The notes: generated from the sequence alone by a model not told the origin. A stretch of DNA of 22,881 bases from DATDCV01 sp036524155 (GCA_036524155.1 DATDCV010000513.1:1-22881); one strand, 5' to 3'. Shown: positions 15,269 through 22,856, counted from the stretch's first letter. Numbers and translations: made by a program.

Positions 15269-15535
15269 ATGCCCCGCAAAACCCGCCCTGACAAACCAGA
15301 CCGACGCGGCGCTCGCAGCCGGAGTTCCTACGGCGAAATGCGCAGTCCGCGCCCGAAGCCGAAGATCGATTTCACTGTGGACGCCCTGGATTTCAAAAAT
15401 ACCAACCTGCTTCGGCAGTTCGTCACGGACCAGGGCCGTATTTTGCCCCGGAAATATACCGGGCTGCCCGCCCACTATCAGCGGCGGCTCAACCGCGCCA
15501 TAAAGCGCGCGCGGCAGATGCTGCTGATGAAGTAA
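15269..15535 (+). CDS. rpsR: 30S ribosomal protein S18 (bS18)
   Basis: 88 aa. The family core is clear: DALDFKNTNLLRQFVTDQGRILPRKYTGLPAHYQRRLNRAIKRARQMLLM, including the R-I-L-P-R-x-x-T-G motif. The N-terminus is a basic, probably disordered tail, longer than in E. coli S18 (75 aa). A Shine-Dalgarno AAGGA lies about 7 nt before the ATG and overlaps the end of rpmG. It is the last gene of the DksA-like-rpmG-rpsR unit, and an intrinsic terminator follows 12 nt after the stop. Its partner S6 (rpsF) is not in this window. Confidence 0.96.
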   Translation: MPRKTRPDKPDRRGARSRSSYGEMRSPRPKPKIDFTVDALDFKNTNLLRQFVTDQGRILPRKYTGLPAHYQRRLNRAIKRARQMLLMK

Positions 15536-15547
15536 CCGGGTTTGAGT

Positions 15548-15575
15548 GCCGCAACATCCGTGTTGCGGCTTTTTT
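15548..15575 (+). terminator. Intrinsic terminator after rpsR
   Basis: A 9-bp perfect stem, GCCGCAACA (15548-15556) with TGTTGCGGC (15561-15569), a 4-nt loop TCCG, and a T6 run (15570-15575). Confidence 0.93.
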
Positions 15576-15622
15576 CGTTCCGCCAGTTGCAAATCGTTTG
15601 CAGTTCACACCCAGCCTGACCT

Positions 15623-16345
15623 ATGGATTACCTGCTCCTGCTCTCCAGCATTGTGCTCGGCGCCTTGAGCGTGTTTCTCCTCCGGCTTTACGAGCCGAGG
15701 CACGTCAAGCTGCTGAACGCTTTTACCGGCGCTTATTTGTTGTGCCTCACCGTGCTGCACCTGCTGCCCGAGCTTTATCACCAGGAGGGCGGCTCCGCCG
15801 CGCATGCCGAGATGCGTCTTGGGATCTTAATCCTGGCGGGTTTCTTCACCCAAATCGCCCTGGACGTCATTTCGATGGGTGTTGAGCACGGGCACACGCA
15901 TCCTCTGCATGGGCGCCATCTGCCGGTCGGAATCATTGCCGGCCTTTGCCTCCATGCTCTCGTCGAGGCGATGGCGCTGGGCGACTCTCACACTCATTAT
16001 GATCCGGCGTCACGTCGTCTGCTGCTTTACAGCATCGTGCTGCACAATTACCCGGTCTCCATCGCGCTGTTGGGCATGCTGCTGCAAGGCGGTTTGCGGC
16101 GGTCGAGCGCCCTCCTCTGGCTGGCCTTGTTTGCCGCCATGGCACCCATCGGCATGTCCGTCAGCGCGAACACGTTCCTGGCGCACTACACTCGCGAATT
16201 GACCGCTTTTGTGATCGGGATTTTCATGCACATTTCCACAACGATCCTCTTCGAAAGCAGCGATATTCACCGCTTTAACCTCGCCAAGCTGGCGGCGATC
16301 ATCGTGGGGACCGGGTTGGGTTTTCTCAGCCTGACGCTGCATTGA
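15623..16345 (+). CDS. ZIP-family divalent metal transporter
   Basis: 240 aa with seven to eight predicted membrane helices. ZIP proteins bring Zn2+ or Fe2+ into the cytoplasm. The metal-site helices are recognisable: TM4 LCLHALVEAMALG (His111, Glu115) and TM5 IVLHNYPVSIALL (His141, Asn142, Pro144). A His-rich loop precedes TM4 (EHGHTHPLHGRH, residues 89-99), as in many ZIPs. The Fur-family gene starts 1 nt after its stop, so regulator and transporter are almost certainly one transcript. Metal choice cannot be read from sequence; zinc is favoured by context. A terminator separates it from rpsR. Confidence 0.85.
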   Translation: MDYLLLLSSIVLGALSVFLLRLYEPRHVKLLNAFTGAYLLCLTVLHLLPELYHQEGGSAAHAEMRLGILILAGFFTQIALDVISMGVEHGHTHPLHGRHLPVGIIAGLCLHALVEAMALGDSHTHYDPASRRLLLYSIVLHNYPVSIALLGMLLQGGLRRSSALLWLALFAAMAPIGMSVSANTFLAHYTRELTAFVIGIFMHISTTILFESSDIHRFNLAKLAAIIVGTGLGFLSLTLH

Positions 16346-16346
16346 A

Positions 16347-16799
16347 ATGACTGAACGAGCTCATAGTCACCCGGAGCAACCGGACCTTCCGGAACTGGTC
16401 GCGCGATTCCGACGGCAGTCCCGGAAACTCACCGGACCCCGCCAGGCAGTGCTGGAAATCCTGCGCCGCCAGGCTCACCCGGCCGCCAGCAAAGAAATTT
16501 TCGCGGCGCTGCCTCGGGGCCTGTGCGATTTGGCGACCGTTTACCGTGCCCTGCACGTGCTGGAGCGTGTCGGCATGGTCAAGCGATACGATTTGGGAGA
16601 TGGCATCGCCCGGTTCGAGTTGCTGCCTGAGGGCGACGACGGGCACCACCACCACCTGGTTTGCACTCGTTGCGCCGGTGTGGTGGAGATCGAGGGATGC
16701 TCGGTCGACGAGGTGGAACAGCGCCTCGCCGCGCAAAACGGGTTCAAGGCGGTGACGCACCGGCTTGAGTTCTTCGGCATTTGCCCGGCTTGCCAATAG
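16347..16799 (+). CDS. Fur-family metal-responsive repressor (Fur/Zur-like)
   Basis: 150 aa. An N-terminal winged helix (about 15-85) carries the recognition helix in CDLATVYRALHVLERVGMV. A dimerisation/metal domain follows with HHHH (His100-103), Cys106-x2-Cys109 and Cys146-x2-Cys149, which form the structural zinc site of the family. Family members repress genes when bound to Fe2+, Zn2+, Mn2+ or when oxidised (PerR). Coupling to a ZIP transporter with a 1-nt gap points to Zur-like control of metal uptake, with autoregulation (inference). No convincing Fur/Zur box could be fixed upstream of 15623. A bidirectional terminator follows. Confidence 0.92.
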   Translation: MTERAHSHPEQPDLPELVARFRRQSRKLTGPRQAVLEILRRQAHPAASKEIFAALPRGLCDLATVYRALHVLERVGMVKRYDLGDGIARFELLPEGDDGHHHHLVCTRCAGVVEIEGCSVDEVEQRLAAQNGFKAVTHRLEFFGICPACQ

Positions 16800-16821
16800 C
16801 TTTCCGGGGGGAATGGGGCAT

Positions 16822-16853
16822 AAAAAAAAGCCACGCTTACGCGTGGCTTCTTT
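16822..16853. terminator. Bidirectional intrinsic terminator between fur-like gene and small basic protein gene
   Basis: Stem GCCACGC (16830-16836), loop TTAC, GCGTGGC (16841-16847), flanked by A8 on the left (16822-16829) and TTCTTT on the right. It can end the plus-strand Fur transcript and the minus-strand transcript of the gene at 16875. Confidence 0.92.
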
Positions 16854-16874
16854 AGTCTGCAGTTGTAAAATGGG

Positions 16875-17039
16875 TTAAGTCGCCTCGCTGGTGACCCAAT
16901 CACCCAATTGCAGGTAGCTCTTGATTTTCCTGCGTTCGTACCGATGTTTCAGGGGTTTCTTCGGCTGGTTATCGATCTTGCGGAAGGGGTGCTTGGGATT
17001 ACGAACAGTCTCACTGATGACTTCCAACGATTTGGTCAT
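16875..17039 (-). CDS. Small basic protein of unknown function
   Basis: 54 aa from ATG 17039, which has a Shine-Dalgarno AAGGA (17049-17053) at 9 nt spacing. A TTG at 17150 would give 91 aa but would start on top of the -10 box. The protein is strongly basic (NPKHPFRKIDNQPKKPLKHRYERRKIKSYLQLGDW) with no cysteines and no membrane segment. I do not recognise a family. The composition is like that of small ribosome- or nucleic-acid-associated proteins. It has its own promoter-like sequence and terminator, suggesting a genuine, separately expressed gene. Confidence 0.7.
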   Translation of the reverse strand: MTKSLEVISETVRNPKHPFRKIDNQPKKPLKHRYERRKIKSYLQLGDWVTSEAT

Positions 17040-17149
17040 AGCTTGGTTTCCTTTGTTCAAGTTTAGCCAGGCGTGAAACATCCATGCGGCCTTTCCCTGG
17101 TCAGGCCAGCCATGCTTGAAATTTGGCATCAGATGCTTCAAGCGATCCA

Positions 17150-17177
17150 ATTATAAGACCTTTTCGGAAAAAATCCA
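17150..17177 (-). promoter_or_regulatory. Predicted promoter of the small basic protein gene
   Basis: A perfect TATAAT on the minus strand (17150-17155) with a weak TGGATT 16 nt upstream (17172-17177). It implies a leader of about 105 nt before ATG 17039. Confidence 0.5.
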
Positions 17178-17206
17178 TTCAAAAAAGCCATTCCGGGGTC
17201 GGGTCT

Positions 17207-18130
17207 TTAACCGATGACCGTTCCGGCCCGTGCCCGAAAAGCGCCAGACCTCCACTCCCCTTTCACGCGGCTGGCGATCAATTTCAGGCCCGCCGCTTCA
17301 TAGGCGCGGCGAACTCCGCCGAACTCGGCGCTGAGGATGCCGGCGAGCGCGAGCACGCCGTCGGGCGCGAGCCGGCGGAGGATCCGTTCCTCCTGCTCAA
17401 TCAGAAGGGAGGAAATGAGATTGGCGCAGATGACGGAGTATTTAGTTCTTGAGCTCGCCGGTAATTTCCTGATGTCACAACGGAGGAAGCGGATTCGTTG
17501 GCTCACACGGTTCGCCCTTGCGTTCCGCCGCGCGGTGCTGATCGCTTCGGCGTCGAAATCCAGGGCCCTGACGGGCCCGTAGCCAAGGCGCACCGCGGCG
17601 ATGGCAAGGATTCCGGAGCCGGTGCCCAGGTCCAGGAAAGACTGGGCTTTGCCGGTGACCCGGCGGGCAGCGAGTTGCTGCAGGCAGAACCCGGTGGTGG
17701 GATGCTGGCCGGTGCCGAAGCTCAGCCCCGGGTCCAGTGTGACCACGGCCTGACCTTTGCGCGGGCGGCGCCGGCTCCAACTCGGTTTGATGAGCAACCT
17801 GGGGCTGACTTCAAAGGGTCGAAAGTGCCGTCTCCAACTCTCGGCCCAGTTTTCCCGGCGGATCGGTCCGACCGAGATTTTGGCTGGCCCCGTATCCAGT
17901 CCACAGTTTTTGAGGTGTTGGAAGGCGGTCGACAGGCGGCTCCGGACGAGCGTGGGAGGCGGCTTCGTTTCGAGGAACACGCTGACCTGGGTCGCCCCGG
18001 TTTCGGCGTCTGTATAGGCAGAGGCCGATTGGCCAAAGCCGGCTTGTAAAAGCTCCATGAGCGCCTCATCGGTCTCGGCAGTGGCCGTGATCGCTACCTT
18101 CCAGAGGACCCGGTTTTTCGATTTTCTCAC
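17207..18130 (-). CDS. prmA: Ribosomal protein L11 methyltransferase
   Basis: 307 aa from GTG 18130. PrmA trimethylates ribosomal protein L11 using S-adenosylmethionine. The N-terminal domain that recognises L11 (about 5-90) is followed by ENWAESWRRHFRPFEV, LDPGLSFGTGQHPTT (about 132-146), the SAM-binding DLGTGSGILAIAA (167-179), post-I acidic LDFDAEAI and the NLI motif (ICANLISSLL). The GTG overlaps the stop of the upstream histidine phosphatase gene by 4 nt (GTGA), indicating translational coupling. The final 15 residues are Arg/Gly-rich. Confidence 0.93.
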   Translation of the reverse strand: MRKSKNRVLWKVAITATAETDEALMELLQAGFGQSASAYTDAETGATQVSVFLETKPPPTLVRSRLSTAFQHLKNCGLDTGPAKISVGPIRRENWAESWRRHFRPFEVSPRLLIKPSWSRRRPRKGQAVVTLDPGLSFGTGQHPTTGFCLQQLAARRVTGKAQSFLDLGTGSGILAIAAVRLGYGPVRALDFDAEAISTARRNARANRVSQRIRFLRCDIRKLPASSRTKYSVICANLISSLLIEQEERILRRLAPDGVLALAGILSAEFGGVRRAYEAAGLKLIASRVKGEWRSGAFRARAGTVIG

Positions 18131-18819
18131 GCTGGCCGAGGGGCATGCGCCGCCGGCAGATCGCGCCAGGGAGCGAAGTTAACCAATTCCAGTCTCACCC
18201 GGTTCGGGGTCCAGCGGACCTTGGTGATGCTCGCATACTCGATTTCGAACGGCGCCATGGCCGAGAACTTGCGTTTCAGGAGGATAGCCAACAGCATGCG
18301 GATGACCCCGCCGTGGCACAAAATCGCGACCTGCTGTCCGGGATGCCGCTGGAGAATGCCCTCAAGGCACGGTTGCAGCCGCTGGCGAAGACTCTCCGCG
18401 CCTTCGGCCTTCGCGATGCCGTTGTTTTCCAGTTGCTCAAGCCACGAAAACGCACTGATCCCAAACTGTTTCTGGACTTCTTCCCACGAAAGCCCTGTCC
18501 ATTCGCCAAAGTCCACCTCCTGAAGTTCCGGCAGGACGGTGACTTTGAGTCCGTCGTTCAACATGGGGGCCAGCGTTTGCTGGACACGCGTCATGGGGCT
18601 GGCGTAAAGCACAGCAAAGGGCTGGCGTGTGACGTACGCCGCTAGCGCCGCCGCCTGTTCGTGTCCGCGCGCCGAGAGAGCCATATCGATGCGCCCGCCA
18701 AAAATCGATTGGTAACGCGGCTCGACTTCCGCGTGGCGGATCAGCCAGAGCAGAGTCGGGTGGAGGAGGTCAGGAGACGATAGGGGAGGGGCAGGGGGCG
18801 AAGGGCGGGGATGCGTCAT
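18127..18819 (-). CDS. Histidine phosphatase (phosphoglycerate mutase-like) family protein
   Basis: 230 aa. The phosphohistidine motif LLWLIRHAEVEPRY (Arg28-His29), Arg78 in SPMTR, Glu101 in LQEVDFGEWTG and the second His169 in LCHGGVIRMLLA make up the complete branch-1 active site. The E-x-D-F-G-x-W-x-G pattern resembles CobC/GpmB-like phosphatases rather than true cofactor-dependent mutases. The substrate is unknown. The first 20 residues are Pro/Ser-rich low complexity. It overlaps prmA by 4 nt, so the two are coupled, though no functional link to L11 methylation is evident. Confidence 0.87.
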   Translation of the reverse strand: MTHPRPSPPAPPLSSPDLLHPTLLWLIRHAEVEPRYQSIFGGRIDMALSARGHEQAAALAAYVTRQPFAVLYASPMTRVQQTLAPMLNDGLKVTVLPELQEVDFGEWTGLSWEEVQKQFGISAFSWLEQLENNGIAKAEGAESLRQRLQPCLEGILQRHPGQQVAILCHGGVIRMLLAILLKRKFSAMAPFEIEYASITKVRWTPNRVRLELVNFAPWRDLPAAHAPRPA

Positions 18820-18898
18820 TCGTGTTGGAAAACCTTCGTCGTCGCGTTGGAGGGAAGGCGGTGCATTGGAGTGATAATCTGGAGAGGGTGGTTTTGGT

Positions 18899-19654
18899 TC
18901 AGGCCAGGGCGGCTTGCTGTAACCGGAGCAATTCGGCGATGCCGGCCTTGCCGGCCACCAGCATTTCGGCCAGTTGAGCCTCGCTGAAAGAGGCTTCCTC
19001 GCCGGTGCCTTGCAGTTCGATGAATTCGCCCGCCGAGTTCATGACGAGATTCAGGTCAACAGCGGCAGCGGCATCTTCGGTGTAACAAAGGTCCAGGAGC
19101 GTGCGGTTTTCGACGATCCCGACGCTGACGGCGGCGACCCCATGCAATATGGGGCTCTGCGCCAGTTTCCCTGCCGCCACCAGGGTTCGAATCGCCAGAC
19201 AGAGAGCGACGTAGCCCCCGGTGATCGCCGCGGTCCGTGTGCCGCCATCGGCTTGGAGCACATCGCAATCGACCCAGATGGTGCGGGGGCCGAGTTTCTC
19301 CAGGTCGAGGGCGGCGCGCATCGCTCGCCCGATAAGGCGTTGAATCTCCTGGGACCGGCCATCGATCCTCCCGCGGGTGCTGTCGCGCTGCTTTCGCTGG
19401 AGGGTGGAATAGGGCAGCATCGAGTATTCGGACGTGATCCAGCCACCCGTCACGCCTTGCTCCTTCATCCAGCGTGGCACGGAGTCTTCGATGGTGACGC
19501 CGCAAATCACACGGGTATTGCCCCATTCGATCAGCGTCGAACCGGTCGCGTACGGCGCAAAATTATTCAGGAATCGGACCGGTCGGATCTGGTTTGGGCT
19601 GCGGCCATCAACGCGCGCGGCCGCTTCGAGCCCGGCAGATTTTGGTTCGATCAT
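18899..19654 (-). CDS. rph: Ribonuclease PH
   Basis: 251 aa. A phosphate-dependent 3'-5' exoribonuclease that trims tRNA 3' ends and degrades structured RNA. Conserved blocks are DGRSPNQIRPVRF, GSTLIEWGNTRVICGVTIED, GWITSEYSMLPYST, RKQRDSTRGRIDGRSQEIQRLIGRAMRA (phosphate-site arginines), TIWVDCDVLQADGGTRTAAITGGYVAL and NLVMNSAGEFIELQGTGEEASFS. The length is normal, with an extra 11-residue start. It begins 6 nt after the DHH phosphoesterase gene, so the pair is very probably one operon devoted to RNA turnover (inference). Confidence 0.96.
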   Translation of the reverse strand: MIEPKSAGLEAAARVDGRSPNQIRPVRFLNNFAPYATGSTLIEWGNTRVICGVTIEDSVPRWMKEQGVTGGWITSEYSMLPYSTLQRKQRDSTRGRIDGRSQEIQRLIGRAMRAALDLEKLGPRTIWVDCDVLQADGGTRTAAITGGYVALCLAIRTLVAAGKLAQSPILHGVAAVSVGIVENRTLLDLCYTEDAAAAVDLNLVMNSAGEFIELQGTGEEASFSEAQLAEMLVAGKAGIAELLRLQQAALA

Positions 19655-19660
19655 GGGTTT

Positions 19661-20602
19661 TTATTTCTTCTCCGCCTCGACGGATTCGAAGAGCTTTTCG
19701 AGGCTATTCAACGGCTCCTCCGGGCGCGGATTTAACACCTGGCGGAGGTAGTTGACCGCGTCGGGAATGTTTTTGACCGAGCGGGGCAGAGTAGCCGCGC
19801 TCGCGTTGGCGTGGCCGCCCCCTTGCAGTTTCTCCGCCAGCTTGAGGGCCTCGCCGTTGAGGCTGCGCAAACTGGCGATGACGACGCCGTTGGTGCGTCG
19901 GAATAGAGTCAGCAGCACCGGGAAGCGGGTCGCCCTTTGCTCCAGGAGCTGGTGGACAATGAGGTTGTTATTCCCGACGACGGTTTCGACGTAGCCGACG
20001 CTCGGGCTGATCTCGGTGATGTTCTCCTTGCTCCAGGCGAACCCGAGCGGGTCTTCGATGCGGCGCTTCACCGCCATAACCTCCAGGAGCGGATGATCCA
20101 GGAGCCGCTCGATCTCCCCTTGGATCAGCGTGTGGAGATTCCAGAACGTGTAGGTCTTCACCAGGTTGGCGTAATCGCTGGCGAGGACAAAGTCCGGATC
20201 ATCCTCGAGGAACAGATCGGCGACATTGTTCAAATGCACGAGGCGATCGAGCTCGGGGGTGCCGCCTTGATACTGTGTGAACAATTCGTAGCACAGCAGG
20301 CCGGCGGATTTGTTGACGTCGTGGAACAGCGTCGCCTGCTTTGGAAAAGCGTCCGTAACGTGGTGATCGACGATCACCCAGTTCGCGCGATCCAGGCGGG
20401 CTTCGAAGCTGAGGTCGGTTACCCAGGCCGCCCGTTCCCGAAGGTCGCGTTGGCGCCAGTAATTGTAATTGCAGGCTTCGATTCGCACGTCGGCGCCGAA
20501 CAGATTCCGCGCCAGCCGTTGCAGTAAAATTCCCGCAACCAGGCCGTCGAGGTCGCTTTCGTGGGTCAGGATGACCTCGGGCCGTGGTAAACACTCGATC
20601 AT
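19661..20602 (-). CDS. DHH-family phosphoesterase
   Basis: 313 aa from ATG 20602; the frame stays open 43 codons further upstream, but that stretch is Arg/Cys-rich and not domain-like. Motifs of the DHH superfamily are THESDLDGLVAG (metal ligands Asp17 and Asp19), VIVDHHV (Asp79-His80-His81) and the C-terminal DHHA1 motif LQGGGHANASAATLP (about 259-273). Relatives include NrnA-type nanoRNases, cyclic-dinucleotide phosphodiesterases and exopolyphosphatases; which one applies cannot be decided. Being directly upstream of rph suggests short-RNA degradation. A leaderless promoter layout lies just upstream. Confidence 0.86.
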   Translation of the reverse strand: MIECLPRPEVILTHESDLDGLVAGILLQRLARNLFGADVRIEACNYNYWRQRDLRERAAWVTDLSFEARLDRANWVIVDHHVTDAFPKQATLFHDVNKSAGLLCYELFTQYQGGTPELDRLVHLNNVADLFLEDDPDFVLASDYANLVKTYTFWNLHTLIQGEIERLLDHPLLEVMAVKRRIEDPLGFAWSKENITEISPSVGYVETVVGNNNLIVHQLLEQRATRFPVLLTLFRRTNGVVIASLRSLNGEALKLAEKLQGGGHANASAATLPRSVKNIPDAVNYLRQVLNPRPEEPLNSLEKLFESVEAEKK

Positions 20603-20609
20603 AGGGGCC

Positions 20610-20638
20610 AGCCTAACCGAACAACACAGCGCCCGCAA
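20610..20638 (-). promoter_or_regulatory. Predicted promoter of the DHH-rph unit (leaderless layout)
   Basis: On the minus strand TTGCGG (20633-20638), 17 nt spacer, TAGGCT (20610-20615), then 7 nt to ATG 20602. The boxes are weak individually; the repeated geometry supports them. Confidence 0.35.
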
Positions 20639-20720
20639 TGAGCGCTTTCTGGACCGGCATTTGCACGACGCGTGGAGCAGGAGCCGGCGCGGCCGATTCA
20701 CAAGGCCGCCGCCGCCACAG

Positions 20721-20836
20721 CGCGTATGCATGAAGCCTCAGAAGGGGGGCGGGGACGGCCTCGTCCCTGCGTTGGTTGAAATGATAGCAGCTCCAGATGG
20801 GGACGAGGCCGTCCCCACCCCTTTCATGCACACGCG
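20721..20836. repeat. REPIN-like inverted-repeat element
   Basis: Two arms in opposite orientation. The outer arms are CGCGTATGCATGAA (20721-20734) and TTCATGCACACGCG (20823-20836), 13 of 14 paired. The inner arms are a perfect 17-bp match, 20751-20767 with 20800-20816. Each inner arm is itself a hairpin (GGGACG/CGTCCC). A 32-nt spacer separates them. It fills most of the gap between the DHH gene and the glycoside hydrolase gene, which otherwise holds only promoter sequence. Confidence 0.75.
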
Positions 20837-20889
20837 CTTGCCGCCACGAGGTTCGAATTTTGCGCTGGTCTGACGGTCGGACGGGGGCG

Positions 20890-20897
20890 TATAAGGA
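20890..20897 (+). promoter_or_regulatory. TATAAGGA box before the glycoside hydrolase gene
   Basis: TATAAG (20890-20895) resembles a -10 box ending 5 nt before ATG 20901, while the overlapping AAGGA (20893-20897) could act as a short-spaced ribosome site. No good -35 lies at 16-18 nt. Confidence 0.3.
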
Positions 20898-20900
20898 CGC

Positions 20901-22856
20901 ATGAGCTTCGACAGTAGGACCTCTGCGTGGGGGAGAGCCGGGGCGATGTTCTGCGCGTTGACAGTCTCGGCGCAGGGGGCGGATTCGGAGAGGAACATCA
21001 GCCTGGAGAGCGCCACCAACCGGGTGGGCAAGTACGAGAAGATCGAATTTCAGATAGCGGTTCCGAACACCTACACCAACCCGTTTGACCCTGATGAAGT
21101 GGAGGTCAACGCGCAGTTGAGGGCGCCAAGCGGGCAGGCGTTTACGGTTCCGGCGTTTTGGGGGCAGCCCTACGAGCGGCGGCGGGTGAGTGCGGGGGGA
21201 ACGCGGCGCGATTGGCTGTATCCCATCGGCCAGGCAGGGTGGAGGTTGCGGTTCGCGCCAAGCGAGACGGGCGCGTACACCGCAGTCGCGACTTTGAGGG
21301 ACAAGCGAGGCTTGGCGAAGTCGGCTGAGTTGCGATTCGATTCGGTGGCGTCCGCCGGCAAGGGTTTTTTGAGGGCGAGCCGGAAAGACGCTCGGTTTTT
21401 TGAGTTTTCGGAAGGCGGGCCGTTTTTCGCGATTGGCCAGAACCTTGCCTTTATCGGCGAGCAGCAGTACCTGAGTCTCACAAAAGCCGAGGAGGTGCTT
21501 GGCAGGTTGTCGGAAAACGGAGCGAATTACGTTCGAGTTTGGACGTGTTGTGAGGATTGGGCGATGGCGATTGAGGCGCGGAAGAGCGCGTTTGGCCGGT
21601 CATGGGATTGGCGGCCGCAGATCGTCGCGGAGCCCGGTGACGAAGCCTCGGGACGCAAGTGCCTGGGATTAACGCCTCGTCAGAACTCCTTGCGGGTTGA
21701 TCCCTCACATCCCGTCGCGGTTCGTGCGGACACTAGGTATGTGCTGAGCGGGCGAGCGCGGCTGGGTCCGGGCGCGGCGCTGAGGCTCGAGGCGGGCGGA
21801 ACCGCCGCCGGGTTGCCTGCGGGCGGCGGCCCGACAGGGGAATGGAGGGGGTTCAAGCACGAATTTCAGACGGGTGCGGGCGAGCAGTGGCTGCGACCGG
21901 TCAGCTTCCGGCTCGACGGAGACGGCAACGCCTGGATCGCGGACCTCTCGCTGAAGGAAGCCGCCGGCGGGCCGGAGTTGTTGTGGGAAGCGGACGTCAA
22001 CCGGCCGTTGCGCGGGTTCTATAACCAGCTTGATTGTTATATGCTGGACGAGTTGGTGACAGCGGCAGGACAACATCGGGTTTTTGTGCAGCTCTGTCTG
22101 CTGACGCGGGACCTTTACATGTCTGCGCTCAAGGACCCGGCGAGCCCGGAGTATGAACGGGCGATCCGGGATGCGCGGAAGGTGCTCCGATATGCGGTCG
22201 CGCGGTGGGGATATTCGACGGTGGTGGCGGCGTGGGAGTATTGGAACGAAATGGATCCGGGTTTGCCGACCGACAAATTCTACACGGCGCTGGGCGAATA
22301 CCTGGCGCGGGAGGATCCTTATGGTCATTTGCGAACAACGAGCACGTGGGGACCATCGGCCAAAGACTGCCGCCACCAGAACCTGGACGTGGCGGACACG
22401 CATTTCTATCTGAGGCCTTCGGACAAGGGCCGGCTGGAAGACGAGGTGGCTGCGGTACTGGAGCGAACGCGTTGGCTGCGCGAGCAGGCGCCGGCCAAAC
22501 CAGCGCACCTCGGGGAGTTCGGCCTGGCGAACGAGAAATGGCAGCCAAGGCCGGAGGCCACCGGGAGCGCGGAGGTGGCGGACTTGCACAATGCGTTGTG
22601 GTCGTCGGCGCTGTCCGGCGCGTCGGGCACGGCGATGTTCTGGTGGTGGGAGCGGCTGGACCAACGCAATTTTTATCCCCATTACCGGTCGCTGAGCCGA
22701 TTTATCGCCGAGGTGCCGTGGACGGGCGGGGAGTTGCGCTCAATCACAGCTCGGTGTTCCGAGCCGCGGGTTCGAGTTGTGGGGTTGGTGGGATCAGGGC
22801 GAGGATGCCGAGCTTCAACAGCTGAGGGTCGGTGGGGCTCGAGGCGGGGATGCTGA
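20901..22856 (+). CDS. Secreted DUF5060-type glycoside hydrolase with internal CBM-like insert
   Basis: 651 aa as read. A short signal peptide-like start (cleavage likely near AQGADS, residue 25-28) is followed by a DUF5060-like beta-sandwich (about 35-150; VGKYEKIEFQI, NPFDPDEVEVNAQLRAPSG). A clan GH-A type TIM barrel follows, with acid/base Glu450 in WEYWNEMD and likely nucleophile Glu539 in HLGEFGLA. Residues about 241-353 interrupt the barrel with a jelly-roll-like segment (YVLSGRARLGPGAALRLEAGG...WIADLSLKE) resembling CBM4/9-type modules. The substrate is not predictable; polysaccharide degradation is inferred. The last 30 or so residues turn Arg/Gly/Cys-rich and may be out of frame. Another frame stays open to the window edge, so the true C-terminus may continue to the right. 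Confidence 0.82.
   Translation: MSFDSRTSAWGRAGAMFCALTVSAQGADSERNISLESATNRVGKYEKIEFQIAVPNTYTNPFDPDEVEVNAQLRAPSGQAFTVPAFWGQPYERRRVSAGGTRRDWLYPIGQAGWRLRFAPSETGAYTAVATLRDKRGLAKSAELRFDSVASAGKGFLRASRKDARFFEFSEGGPFFAIGQNLAFIGEQQYLSLTKAEEVLGRLSENGANYVRVWTCCEDWAMAIEARKSAFGRSWDWRPQIVAEPGDEASGRKCLGLTPRQNSLRVDPSHPVAVRADTRYVLSGRARLGPGAALRLEAGGTAAGLPAGGGPTGEWRGFKHEFQTGAGEQWLRPVSFRLDGDGNAWIADLSLKEAAGGPELLWEADVNRPLRGFYNQLDCYMLDELVTAAGQHRVFVQLCLLTRDLYMSALKDPASPEYERAIRDARKVLRYAVARWGYSTVVAAWEYWNEMDPGLPTDKFYTALGEYLAREDPYGHLRTTSTWGPSAKDCRHQNLDVADTHFYLRPSDKGRLEDEVAAVLERTRWLREQAPAKPAHLGEFGLANEKWQPRPEATGSAEVADLHNALWSSALSGASGTAMFWWWERLDQRNFYPHYRSLSRFIAEVPWTGGELRSITARCSEPRVRVVGLVGSGRGCRASTAEGRWGSRRGC

Noticed and set aside
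20845..20870. GGTTCGAATT resembling a tRNA T-loop
   Set aside because: No matching acceptor, D or anticodon stems exist around it, so there is no tRNA here.
21705..22682. 325-codon minus-strand open frame antisense to the glycoside hydrolase
   Set aside because: The product is Arg/Pro/Gln-rich and domain-free, as expected from the complement of the well-matched GH-A gene.
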